Below, piece after piece: positions 52,251-64,000 of a stretch of 64,000 nt of DNA. The translations under genes were made by a program, and so were the position numbers. The stretch lies in assembly GCA_015227615.1 (NCBI GenBank), contig JAALGZ010000023.1, positions 434,001 to 498,000 on the forward strand, written 5' to 3'. Under the pieces are notes generated by a model. That model searched no databases, had not been told where the DNA came from, and worked only from the letters and a program-made list of their open reading frames with translations. The first letter of the stretch is position 1, and each line of letters opens with the position of its first letter. This DNA comes from Labyrinthula sp. Ha (Eukaryota > Sar > Bigyra > Labyrinthulida > Labyrinthulaceae).

Positions 52251-55200
52251 TTTGAGATATTCTTGGTCTTTTTTGTCGTTCTTTTAATTCCGAATAAAAT
52301 GCAAGAATGTGGTAATTTCACATTGTATCCGGAAATTTTACACCGGAAAATTTTATCTTCGGAGCGGATGCTTTGAATTTAGCACTAAATCGAGTATCTT
52401 TTAATACCCTATATAGATAAATAAAATTTAAATTCTTCTTTTATGTTTTTTTCTTGCTTAGGAAATCTTTTAGGAAGTAGCTTCATATTAACTATGTGGG
52501 ACTAAACTATTACTGTGATTTTCTTGCAAGTTTTTTTATACTTTTCGTAAGCAGTAGAAGAAGCTAATTAAACCAGGTTTACAGTCCATGAGGTTCAATA
52601 AACATTATTATCTTTGCAGCTACTTATTTTAGGTTCATTTTCGTTTAGTTTCATTTAGTCTATGTCCAACAATTAAAGGAACTAATTTGATCAAGGATAT
52701 GTGAATCAACTTCTTAGAACCTTACCAAGAGGATATTTAGATGTGCAAATTTGAAAATGCCACGGCAATATAAAATCTTGTATTACTCTGTTAATTCTTA
52801 GCTTTCTTGATTTATTAAAGTATCAAATATTTAATTCCAAAGTATCTGAAAACTTGGCAAAATCTGATCTATTAAACCAATGAATTAATTGACAGCCATA
52901 GTTTCAGAACATAGTCGTAAGATAATCGTGTATCGCACCTCATGGCTTTCTACACTTAAAAGAGTGTTTTCAGCTATTATTATCACTATCATTTCTGATG
53001 TTTCGGCTAAGGAAATATTGAGTACAAAACATACACCAACCTTCTGTCTTTGAACAAGTCGTTATTTTTTACTAATCATTTATGACGTATCACCGACTAG
53101 TAAGTAAAATATTTCTTCCAATGAGGTAACGTGCTATGTCGAGGAAACGGGTATTATATATTAATCCAGCAGTACTAATAGTGGGTGTTTATAGGAAATT
53201 TAATACAGTTGTCGCAACATTTTAGATATGAAAAAATGAAGCTAATTAAAGATCATTTGTGCCAACACTAGCTAAATCCCATAAAATATAGGACATGATG
53301 CTTGTGTTAATTTTCGGACTTAACATTCTTGTGACACAGTGTCGAACGTAATCATTCACGACCTTAAAAAAAACATGATTGGTGTACTGAGTATGTACCT
53401 CCATTATATATGCTATAATAAAGAAACTTATGAAAGATGTCAATGCCACCGTCATGTGTTTTGCTTAGACCAGAATCAAGATAATGATACTTATCTCAGT
53501 AGCTGGATGTATGACTGAAGCAAATAGAAGGAGAAACGGAGATGCTTCGATTGAATATGATTCAACAAGACCACTTGGGCAAATAACATCGTTTATCATA
53601 GAATGAACATTCTGCTATCAGCTGTTTGTTTATGTTAACTATAGTCTTAAGACCTCTCGAGCATGAAATCGATCATGATTATCGCTTAGATGATTAGTTT
53701 TGGCCTGGTAGTTACCACAAATTTTCTGTAGCTCAGAAACACAGCTGCGAGCACATCAGCTAAGATTACAGGATGTAAACCACTCATTCCGGTTAAACTC
53801 TTTTCCTTTCGTTGTAAAAAAAATCTCTAGATTAGCTAAGGCCCTCGTATTATTTAAGCACATGTTAAGTCATAATAAAAAAATAACGAAATCTAAGTTG
53901 TGATAAGAGAAGGCACTCTAACTACGGCTATCCATTACATCGAAAAACCACATGATTCATTAGGTATCTGTAATCACAGAAGAATAAACAAGACTTAAAA
54001 TCTACCCATACTTCCATAAACTAGTTGATTCTACCTAGATATAGTCGTCGCTAGATTTCTACGTCGTCTTCATTGTATCGATTAGCCTTTTTTGCACCTG
54101 TTGCTAATGTAGTGATATTATTTGAATCCTCATGAAGCTTAATTTCACGCAAGCAAGGGGCCAAAGTCAATAGCGATAAAATACTGCTTAGAGGTATTTC
54201 GACTCTTGAGCGAAAAAAAAAGTGATTTAGAGTGGTCTGAAGAAAGACATAAAAAGATTTTCCAATTGAGATTGGGGCAAAGCCTAGATGCAGTAATGAC
54301 CATAGAATGTAATTCGAGATACAATTTAATCATTCTCTAACAACAGGAAAACGCGGCGTGATGTAAGCTCAGGTACTAGGTCTATATGGGTTAAGAATAG
54401 TTGATGGACCAGCACCACTATCAATAGCCTTGTGGAGGGCCCTGAAGAGGAACCCCATACAACTTTATCAAGATTTTCGTTTTGATGTTTTTCTTGGACT
54501 ATTCAAAATACCCAGTGACTGATTATACTCTATCTGCATAACAACTTAATGCTAAATTATGTTTCACTGAATCTGGACAAACCTTTAGATCCTAAAATAT
54601 TGGTATAATTCGCAAAAAAGAGATATGAAAAATTGTAGCTAGTATGAGTTAGCCCCAAATTGCACCTTGCACAGTTTGAAAAAACTTTCAATACAAAAGA
54701 TAATTTTTTTTTTCCTTTAATAATATTTTTGTTTGATTAAAGTCTTATTCTTATTTACCAGGGGAAGATTCCGGTGGTCTGCATGGCCTTATTCCCTGTA
54801 AGAGATATAGCAAGAGCCAGCTGTTACCTTCACCAGCAACAGTTTTAATCTTATATCATTAATAAAATAAGCATAGTTTATTCTAAAATATTTTTTTAAG
54901 CGAAATAGCTTTGGCTTCAAACACTCTATGAACAGTTTTCATGTTTTCGCGGGCACGGTTAGATGGAGTGCAGGGTCCCATAATCAGCTCTTTCAAATAA
55001 TTAAATAGGTGAAAGTGTAGTTAAATAAAAAATGGGTAGAAATTTTCTTCATAGCTTTTCTTAAAATTAAACAAGAAAACTTATAGGATCACCTAATGAA
55101 AGCAATTCCTCTGATACCATACACATAATTTATTGTCCTCTAGCTGCAACATCATCAAGAAATTTCCTAAATATATGACCAAGACTATAGAAAAATAGGA

Positions 55201-55470
55201 ATCTATTATAAATATGATAAATATTTTTTTCTTGGAAGTTTTATAATAAACTAGTTTATTTATTTTAACTCATTCTCCAGTATAATTTCTTCTTCTATAA
55301 ATTTTTTGTTTTCAGAGTAATAATCTTTATGGTGTTATAATCGAGTTCTACGGAAGCTGTTGTATCCTTTTTATAATCGTACTACTAAATCAATTACCCA
55401 AGTTTACGCAGAGAATAAACATCAATAAAACTTATCCGTTTTGTTAGATCCGTTAAGAAATCAAAAAAAA
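52251..55470. other. Gene-poor region
   Basis: About 3.2 kb with no supported gene. Frames are short and lack family features; no RNA gene or inverted-repeat element was recognised. Confidence 0.55.
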
Positions 55471-58400
55471 ATGTGGAGAAGACAAATTGAAGCATATGAT
55501 TCAGATAGATATGATTCTAGCTCTGAAGAGGATGACACTAGCGTTCTGGGTACTTATCAAGCTGACATTCAAAGACAGTATGAATCTCGACCAGTTGAAA
55601 CAAAGTGGGAACTTGTTTGGTTGATTTTTACCGAGAAGTAATTCTTTAGGAACAATGAAGTCGGAGGAGGGAAGAGTTTTGCAGCAGATTTTCAACAGTT
55701 TCTGGACCACTTTAAGACCGCCCAACCTCTTGAAGGCTTTAGGTATAAGTGGCCTTATAATTTATGTCTTAGTTGTTTTGGCGGTGATTTTGTAAGTCTT
55801 GGGAAATTGCCAGGAGATTTTTTACGACGCTGCATAAACTTAAAAATCCTCAGGTAGTTTTTTTTTATGTTTTTAGTCAGATAGTTTCGAGTCATGTAGA
55901 TTTGATGCGGAAGAATTAAATCACATTTGCGTTGTTTTGCAAAATGTGAAGTTGAATATTCTAACGTAAGTTATTGTTCTTTGCACAATGTAGACTGAAA
56001 AACATAGAGTTTAAGCAAACATTGGCTTTGGAAAACATTATAAGGTTGTTGAAGAATCAGGATAGGTTGAGGGGACTAACGTATGGCAATACATTCTTGT
56101 GTTATTTAGTTTGGTTAATGTGGGATTATCACGTAGTGACTTAAAAGCAGTTATTGATGAGATGAATATAAATATGGATCTGGTGTCTGTTAAGTACATT
56201 TTGCATAGCTTACTCATTCTTAGTTTGAGAGACAACCCAAATGTTAACGGAGCGGAAAGAGCTCAAGATTTACAGGTATCTTGTTTAGAAATTTTTAAAA
56301 AAATTTTTTGGAAAGCACCAAAATTAGTTAGACTGAAGTAGTTTTTTAAATTTGGTTATCTTGTAGCGTTCACTATGGCCATGATCTTATAACTGACGTA
56401 GAAAGGGATGCAATTAAACAGCTGATTGATGACCAACAGTTTCTTAGCTTTTTTTCAGTTGATGGTGAAAGAGATATGCTAAAGGAAATTGGTCGTGAAA
56501 ATATAAATGAATTCTTAAGAAAAATGTTTCATGCTTCGTATGACAAGCAAATTTCACTTCAAGAGTCTGTTATGTTCGTGCTTGGAGATGGGAGAGGAGG
56601 AAAAACGAGCACAATAGCAGCACTTCTAGGGAAAACTTTTGATAAGGATCAAGCTTCGACTTTGTTGCTTGATATGGATAAGTTATTCGGAGTTGATTTA
56701 TTATCGCTAGGAAGATGGAGGCAATATTCTGATGCAGAGCTTCATGCTCAGAGACTTCAAAGAGCAAAACCTCCTGATTTAAGTTTCTTTACAGAGGAAG
56801 AATTTCGTGGGAATACGTATAATTTTTATTTTGAGGATAAACTGATAAAGGAAACAAGCGAGGCAAAACTATTTATTCATTCTCTTCGTGAGGATTCTAC
56901 GGAGTTTAAGAGTACGAAATATTTTTTCAGATTTTTTGATTTTGGTGGACAAGAGGTTTTTAAGAGTCTTCATCCTTTATTCTTGAACGATAACGGAAAC
57001 TATATTGTAGTTTTTAATATGGCTACTGTGTATGAAAAGAAATTGAAAGATGTTACGGAGTGGTTAAAGAGCATTCACTTGTACGCCTTTAATACCTCTG
57101 TAATGTTGATTGGGACTCATTATAGAGAGTTTATGGAAAAACAGGCTGGACTACATTCAAACTATAGTGATTACAGATGCTTGAAAGAGTTAAACAAGAA
57201 AATGGTGAATTGGCTGGGGCAGTATAATAGGCATATTCCTGTTACGGATGACAAGAACAGATTCTGTTTTTTTCCTATAGAAAACTCTGAGAATGGTGAA
57301 GATGCAAGGGCTAGGAGAATAAGAACACATGTTGAGAAGATTGCTTCTGGAGAGGCGGAGGTGCCTAGAGAAAATATAAGCAAAAGTTTAAGAGTAGGAT
57401 CAATATTCTTCATGGATTTCTTGAAGCGAGATTATACGCACATGACACTGACCGAGTTTAGGTTGAAAGCGAGAGAAGCGAACTTTGAGGAAGAAGAAAT
57501 TGAAAAGTTGCCAAAGGCGTTTTCTCAGCTAGGATTAACATTATACTTAGAAGAGTTGGAAAAAAATAGAACTGGAGATAGCATTATAACTCTCTCACCA
57601 CCATGGTTAGTCAAGTGTCTTGGATCTTTCATCTATGACCAAGATCTACATCACCTTAACTTAAATCTTTCCGATGAGCTGCAACAACATAAGAATTTGT
57701 ATTTCAGTACGGGAAGATTAACTCATTCGCTCTTTATTTTCTTCACTAAGGAGGTGGGATGTGATTCTGAGGATCGGGATTTCCTTCTTAGTTGTGCAAA
57801 GAATGCTCTGATTATGGTAGACTACATATATGCTTATGTTGAAGATGGTGAAGAAACCAATCAAAAGGAATATTTGGTTACTTCTCTTTTAAAGGAAAAA
57901 GTTGTCAATGATGAAAATGTGGAGATAGAGGCTTCTAATCTTTTTGATATGGCTTTTCATTTCCAGCACGGAATACCGCAAAGCTTCATGCCGCAACTAA
58001 TTGCTTCAATCTTAAAGGCAGCATACAAATCCAAGCGAAGCAAAGAGCAGGTTTATAATAATCCTCCGTTCTTGGGAAAGAGATTTGCCCAAATAACTTT
58101 TGATGCATCATTTGGAGTTGAGGTAGTTGCTGTAAATGAAAAGCAAATATCTTTCAAGATCTATGGAACTACAGCAGAAAAGGATTTTCATCGCCTAAAT
58201 TTTATTCTAAAGAGTGCTTTGGAAAAAATAAAAAATAATAACTTTAATGGCTTCATAGAACCTATCACGGAAAGAAATCCTTCTCTTCTTTATCTTAGTG
58301 AGGATAATCATTTTGCAGTAAATAGTGTGACTTTTGCAAGCAGTAAACCTGATGATTCTAAAGTAATAGATTTTTTCCGCAAGGAAGCAGTACCAAAGAA

Positions 58401-58911
58401 TCAGTTCACACGATTCGTTGGAGTTGATGAGGAAGGAGCAAAGAAGAAAAATCCAAGGGTATTCGTTTCGTACAGGGGAAGTGAGTCGGGAAGTGAACAT
58501 GATTTGTTAAGAATAGTGAAAAGGATCTTAACAAAGCTAGGTGCCCATTTTGAGTGCTTTCCACTTGGGCAATCAAGTAATAAGTTTTTGGACTCTCATC
58601 CTGAAAAGTCAGTTAATGTTGTTTTATTTCTATTGACTGATGAATACGTTTCAAGTATAAAAACAAACAAAAAATGCGTTAAAGAACTTGTTAAAATTTA
58701 CAGGTTTTCAACTAATTCTGAGCGATTTGTGATTAGTACGGAGAGTGAGCTTTTGAACTGGAAAAATTGGGGCACCACTTTGCAATTCTTAATTTCACCT
58801 TTTCTGTTAAACGAAGAAGAGGATCGAATGTTCAACATGGCTTTAGATCCAGATATTGAATTTAATTTATCACATAGATTAGAATCCTTTAAAGACCAGC
58901 TCTGTGAATAA
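55471..58911 (+). CDS. ROCO protein 2: LRR-Roc-COR-TIR, 7 exons
   Basis: Predicted 1087-residue paralogue of ROCO 1. Six introns (55620-55649, 55743-55772, 55854-55884, 55966-55993, 56081-56109, 56338-56366) of 28-31 bases are removed in phase 2. The N-terminus shares the QYxxRPVExxxELxW motif with ROCO 1, followed by leucine-rich repeats to about residue 240. The Roc domain has P-loop GDGRGGKT at 313-320 and DFGGQ at 431-435, but the guanine-specificity motif reads GTHYR (489-493), Asp being replaced by Arg. COR follows (GSIFFMDFLKRDYTHMTL; LSPPWLVKCLGSFI). A TIR-like domain starts near 934 with PRVFVSYRGSE; Glu1013 in KKCVKELVKIY aligns with the catalytic glutamate of NADase TIR domains. 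Start ATG 55471 is the first ATG in frame. Confidence 0.88.
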
Positions 58912-59819
58912 CTTTCAAGAAATGATATGAGATGTGTTAGAAACTACCAAATATTGAAGTATTAAATCTTTCTTATCGCTGCAATTAAAAGAGATCGATA
59001 ATCTTGTGCTGACTAATATCTAGCAGCTAAGTGTAGTATTGTTTAGAAATATTTAATTGTGATTACTTGAGTGGTTTGAAAAAGAATGTTACGGTTCACC
59101 TGTGAGTCAGTTTAAAAATCTCTCTTCTGGTGAATAAGTGATACAAAATTGTTTGACTGGTTCGACAGTAGCAGACGATTTTGCTTATAATTAGTTTCAG
59201 TAAGAACCTACTTTTCGCGCACATAATGGGAAATTGTTTTAACAGGCAAATAAGAAGCACTTTTCATTGAACTACGTGGAACTATTAAGATCTTCTCGCA
59301 GTGAACACAAGAAAGCTAAAAAATTCATCACCTTGAAAAAGTAGTTAACACTATATTAATATACTTTCTCCAATTGACAAACGTCTTTTAATTTTCTGAC
59401 CAAACAGTTTATACAAATTCTTACCAGTGAAAATTAAGTTCCTTTAATATAAGTATTGGTATCCGCAATAAGAATAGGAAATAGGCCTCACAGTCACAGG
59501 TCAAAGTGAATTGAATTAAAATAAGACATTAGCTACTGAAAGTTAAAGAGAACAGAAATTTATTTTCAAGAATAGCCAAGTTGCTGATTATAGCAAGAGT
59601 ACCTGGAAAATGTGAGATTGTACTCCAAAATCAAGATTAACGAGTCTGAGTCAAATGAATCTGCATTTTTTTTTGACAAAGTTCTATCACATGGGTGAAT
59701 AAATTTCTTTCACAAGTAAATTGCAGTTCCAGTTTCAGTCAGAAAATTTTGCCACTTTTTTTTTCTCGCGAAATTGCTTGTTTAAAGTGCAAACATTTTC
59801 TATTAAGTGGGACAAAAAG

Positions 59820-60411
59820 GGTGTAATGTCAGCTTCCGTATAAGAGAAACCGAAGTATATCAAAAGACTCTCCAAAGAGCATGAAAACGAGATACTGAAG
59901 ACTTATGAATGTCGGCAGAGACTGGAATGTAGCTGCTACAAATACCGGTGCTAGCACCCGAAAAAGCAACAGCTTGATGCCAGAGCCATGATGTAAAAGT
60001 GGATGAGATACGCAGGAATAAAAGTGGGGGGGGGGATCATACCTCAATAGTCATTGGAAACCCGGTTAGGCTTTTTCATGGAACTATTGGAATTGGACCT
60101 AAAATTTACACTCGGCACATCAACACAGAAAATTACTGTGGGATTTGATCTTTATGTAAGTTTGGCTACAACCATTAGAGCATTACGTTGCATGTCTTGC
60201 GTGGTTAAGAAAGTGCTCTATGAACCTATTGAACCACAGACGATGATAGACAAATTATAGGCAAAAAGTTACCTTCATCAAATTAAAAGACTAAAGGAGC
60301 TGGAAAGGTTACAAGCACTGTTGATGAAACGAAGCAAAGTTTGTTTTGTTCCAGATCCATTGGATGATTACAACAAGACTGCAGAGATGCCGGAAACTAA
60401 CTAAACTTAGG
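59820..60411 (+). pseudogene. Decayed coding remnant, unknown family
   Basis: Plus-strand frames keep protein-like runs in order, for example KYIKRLSKEHENEILKTYE, IGNPVRLFHGTIGIGPKIY and LVKKVLYEP-type segments ending with SYLHQIKRLKELERLQALL. They are spread over more than one frame, with several breaks. The composition is less AT-rich than the flanks. I do not recognise the family. It could be a dead host gene or part of a dead mobile element. Confidence 0.35.
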
Positions 60412-60472
60412 ACAGCCAAGCTCTCAGATGTAGAATACCATCAATGAAGATGTTGAGATAATTAAGGTCATT

Positions 60473-60960
60473 ACTAGGGATGCCAGCAAAAGTGTGGAAT
60501 GTTTAGAATGTCGATAATTCAAACTCTCCAGTTTCTAAATCTGTTCAATAGACGGTTATTCAATTCTCAATCTACATTTGAAAATAGACTCAATTCTTCA
60601 GGTTCAAGTTTTCTTTTTTTTAATATTTCCCGTGTTTTACGGCAGAAATTTCCTTAAAGCTAATTAAAACGTTGAATAATAATAATTTCAAAACTAATCA
60701 CAATTTCTTTAAGCTCTTTGTCATGGCTAAACTGACATATCTTAAAATATTTTCTTCTCGAAATACGTAACAGTCTTGTACCAGGGAAACCAAACAAGAA
60801 AGACAAGACGGATAACGTCGCAGAAAGTATGAAACAAACCTAAAAAACCTATTATCTTGAGCGAGATCTGAGAATGAAGTGCCTAGAATCGACTTACCAT
60901 AGAGCGCCGATAAAAAACTAAAAACTTTCCGTCTTGAGGTTTTTGGTTGGCATCCCTAGT
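60473..60960. mobile_element. MITE-like element with ACTAGGGATGCCA inverted ends
   Basis: The left end reads ACTAGGGATGCCAGC and the right end, reverse-complemented, reads ACTAGGGATGCCAAC: 14 of 15 bases match, and similarity continues weakly into CAAAA. The 488-base interior shows no coding capacity. There is no clear target-site duplication, so it is probably old. The ends differ from those of the 858-1113 family, so this is a separate non-autonomous DNA transposon type. Confidence 0.45.
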
Positions 60961-62970
60961 CAAGCATAAGTAGTACTAAGATATGATACCTGATGAAATT
61001 GCCAGGGTACTACTAAATTATTTTTATTCTATTCAGTTCCTAGTTCTGTTTATGGATTTTATTATACTTTCCACAAAATATTTTCTAACGATACTTTAAA
61101 GAGACATGGGAGCTACAGTAGCATATATATATCTTGATGTGTTAGACCGCGATGTTATTCATTTTATTATAGGAACATTCGATGCTTGAAATAACTTTTT
61201 CTCGTATCATCTTAAGTTGTTCACTTCCAGGGGATTGTTGAATTTTAATTTGTTTATATTTCTAGTTGGGATTTCTAGGAAACCTTTATGCGTTGTCTTG
61301 GTAAATTCTCATTGGTATCATTCATACTTTAGAACATGAACTACGTTCCCCACGAGCTTAACAATAACGACTACAATTGCATTAACTTTTCTTTGTTGTA
61401 GAGGACTAAACTCCTTAATTATATGTAAGAGGAAGTTAAGGTACATCCATTTAATGAGAATTATACCCAACAATTTAAAATTGAACATCAAGGATGACTT
61501 AAATTTCATTATAGCACAAGAACATTTATAGAACGAGTAACTATGATAACAGGATATTATTAATATTACCCTTGAAGGTTTAGAATCCGACGCTTCAGAA
61601 GATATATTAAATTGAAGTTGCTGTTTTATTTAACTTACTTTTCTATTTCTAGAATTAAATAATAAGTTGTAATAGAACTTTCTTTAGGATTTATTTCAAC
61701 CATTAGTTCTTACCCTGGAGAATCTTCATTTGACTGACCATATTTGTTAGCAACCATAGTCAATCTCTCTTTTACGCTAAGCCACGTTGCATGTTCTATA
61801 CAACTGAAGATTGTTAGATCTGTTGACTTAAAGTTTCTAGTGCTGCACACTACTCATATGGTTATTTATATTAAGGGACATCTTTTACTTAAGTTTCATC
61901 AATTAAAAAAACTGTTTTATAACATCCCGTTTATATTTGCTAAACTTTGGCATACAGCTTGCCCGTCTTTTCTTAATTATATCAAAATTACTATTAAATG
62001 TAAAGAACGTTTAAATGTCTATGTGATTTTGCTTCGGTTATATATCAGAGAAACACAAATTTAATCTTCTGAAACTACACAGGCACTCTATATTAATAAA
62101 TGGTTCCTATATGATGTGTTACTTCATCGTCTTTCAGGTTTTGTCGTTTACTTAAGAAACATTGCATTGATACAAATAACCATTTTTTGCACCATGTTGT
62201 ATATGCTTGTTTCATCTTTGAGAACGTAAAATGTTTAAATTACTTGTCTTTTCTCTTAGTGGGTATTTTGGTCATAAGGGTTGTGTAAATGCCTTTACTG
62301 GATTTGGTACATCTTTCTACACGCTTTGCACAAGGCCTAGATTTCCCTTAGTATGTATGATTATTGTTTTGACATTTCTAGAGGGTTATTATACACTAAA
62401 TCACTTTATCTGATTACTACGTTTACAATTACTAACCCAGCCTCATTTTATTAATTTTTGCACCAGGGAATAAGCATATATTTTGGTATTATAATATTAA
62501 AACACGATAGCAATAATTTTTTGATCCAAATAACGTGCATCTGTTAACCTAACATGACATCAGGAACATAGGAAATGTAAAACGTACAGCAAACCAAACA
62601 AAATCACGCACACGTAAAAAAAATTAAACTTTACAAAAAAAGTATTGTTGACTAAATATAGGTCTAAAACTTTCACTGGTCCAATTTTCCTCAAAATAAA
62701 ATAATGCAAAGGTTAGGATAACGAGAAATATTGAAGATCTATATAATCAGGCATGAATGTTTTCTTCAAATTCTTCAAAATAGATTTAATCAAGTAAACC
62801 AGAAAAATATTGCTAATAATGATGAAAATGTTGTAGATTATATTCCCAAAACCCACCAAGCTCATTATCTTATCTTTATCAAATAAAATAGCTTGACCCT
62901 GTTTAAAATTTTTTATTTTTCAATCCCGGATAATAGAGAAGCTTTTCATATATTTCCTTCCTTGGTATGC

Positions 62971-62988
62971 ATATATATATATATATTC
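62971..62988. repeat. AT dinucleotide microsatellite
   Basis: Nine consecutive AT units. Shorter TA runs occur near 4571 and 26160. Nothing suggests a function. Confidence 0.7.
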
Positions 62989-64000
62989 TGATTATTTTCT
63001 GCATGCTGTAAGCTCAAATGATCTTTGTTTCGTTCATACAGGAAAATTAGACCTTGGATTAGCATTTAATACTTATTTGGTTATCTTTTAACGCTTCAAG
63101 GTGATTAATAATTAATACCTAGCTATCTTGTAGACTATACTTTTCTTTCCATCGCAGTTCATATCATCTAAATACTTTTATTAAAAAAATGCACCTTGCA
63201 AGCACCACGAGGAGATTAAAGCAGTCTTCTCCATCAGAATTTTACTTATAGCAAGGTTTAATAGCTCAATATATTACTCAAGCTAATAAAGTATTTGAAG
63301 TGTTTAATAAAAAACCGAAAGAAACTAAATAAAACCTTAATAGGTATCTGAATATTGATTTAAGTCTAAATATCCTCCTGAGCATTTCGTAGTAGAATCA
63401 TATCCTCTTGGTATGTTTTTTTTCTAACGTTTAACTTTATTTGATCACTGTATGAATTATAAATAAAGAATTAATGTAATATAGTATCAATAGCGTACAT
63501 GAAACAACCTGTATATTAGGTCAAGGGAACAGAAAGCTCGAAGTTTTAGAAGAAACAAATTGTTTGGAGTTATTCTCGTACTTAATATGATAGAAGTCGG
63601 GTGCTTCAAGTTATGAACAGATTACAGGTAAACTCTTTGCAAAAACAAATGCACATGAGATACCAACTCAATATATATATGGAAATACTACCGATAAGTT
63701 AGTGAAGAAAGATTCAGTAAGTAGATATTTTTATATTCTCAGCGCGTACATAGCAAATTTTATTGTATGAATTGAATTATGATTGATAAATTAAGCTCTT
63801 CTATACAAACAGGTGGAAACTTCGACATTTCTAAAGCGAAAATATAAATGCATGTGAAATCACGCGTACATATAGTTAGCATCACGAGAATAATCTATTA
63901 GAAGATTTCTTTATTTTAGACTGACCTCCATATAAAGTTATATTAGGTACTCAAGTATATGAATAGAAACATTTCCAAAGTTTGAGTAAAATAGAGAAAC

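Larger units (their letters stand above)
58912..64000. other. Gene-poor region with decayed pieces
   Basis: About 5.1 kb to the window end without an intact gene. It contains a decayed coding stretch (about 59820-60411) and a MITE-like element (60473-60960), both listed. A run of ten G lies at 60026-60035 and an AT dinucleotide run at 62971-62988. Confidence 0.55.

Noticed and set aside
61744-62064. 106-codon plus-strand frame near the window end
   Set aside because: It starts at TTG, has random-looking composition for AT-rich DNA and no domain; no splice extension was found.

Overview
This window is nuclear DNA from an AT-rich unicellular eukaryote (a protist). About a dozen protein genes sit in islands, separated by long AT-rich stretches that hold only decayed sequence. 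Many genes carry spliceosomal introns of only 28-37 bases, almost all GT...AG with a T-rich middle, and other genes are intronless. The standard genetic code fits, since TAA, TAG and TGA all end genes here. I cannot place the organism with confidence. Very short introns, a DnaJ-X chaperone with a glycine-rich N-terminal region, and an LRRC9-type protein suggest a flagellate-type protist, for example in or near the stramenopile/alveolate/rhizarian assemblage, but this is inference.

Layout. 2.4-4.1 kb: a DnaJ/DnaJ-X co-chaperone on the minus strand. 4.1-9.5 kb: mostly empty, with one decayed coding stretch. 9.5-12.05 kb: a compact housekeeping island with a mitochondrial-type CGFS glutaredoxin, ribosomal protein eL36 (with one 33-base intron) and a PUR-alpha-like protein with four PUR repeats. 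12-21.3 kb: decayed sequence ending in a dead LINE with endonuclease and reverse transcriptase parts. 21.4-25.05 kb: ROCO gene 1. 29.2-30.3 kb: a five-exon nitronate monooxygenase. 34.9-37.6 kb: ROCO gene 3, a degenerate member with one in-frame TGA, preceded by a hairpin-rich block. 40.6-52.25 kb: the main gene island, holding a basic low-complexity protein, a five-pass membrane protein, a Cys-type glutathione peroxidase, a charged protein with a short WASHC3-like motif, an LRRC9-like giant LRR protein, and a fusion of a cyclic-nucleotide-binding-like domain to a mitochondrial-carrier-like domain that only appears once five short introns are removed. 55.5-58.9 kb: ROCO gene 2. 59-64 kb: decayed sequence and a MITE-like element.

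The most notable system is the ROCO set. Genes 1 and 2 encode N-terminal leucine-rich repeats, a Roc GTPase with intact P-loop and DFGGQ motifs, a COR domain, and a C-terminal TIR-like domain that keeps a glutamate where NAD-cleaving TIR enzymes have their catalytic one. Their LRR part is split into small exons that are all multiples of three bases, all cut in phase 2, roughly one repeat per exon, with four consecutive exon lengths identical in both genes (93, 81, 81, 87). Gene 3 has lost the Roc nucleotide-binding motifs. The arrangement looks like an expanding family of GTPase-controlled TIR sensors, possibly in innate immunity or regulated cell death. That role is inferred from domain order only.
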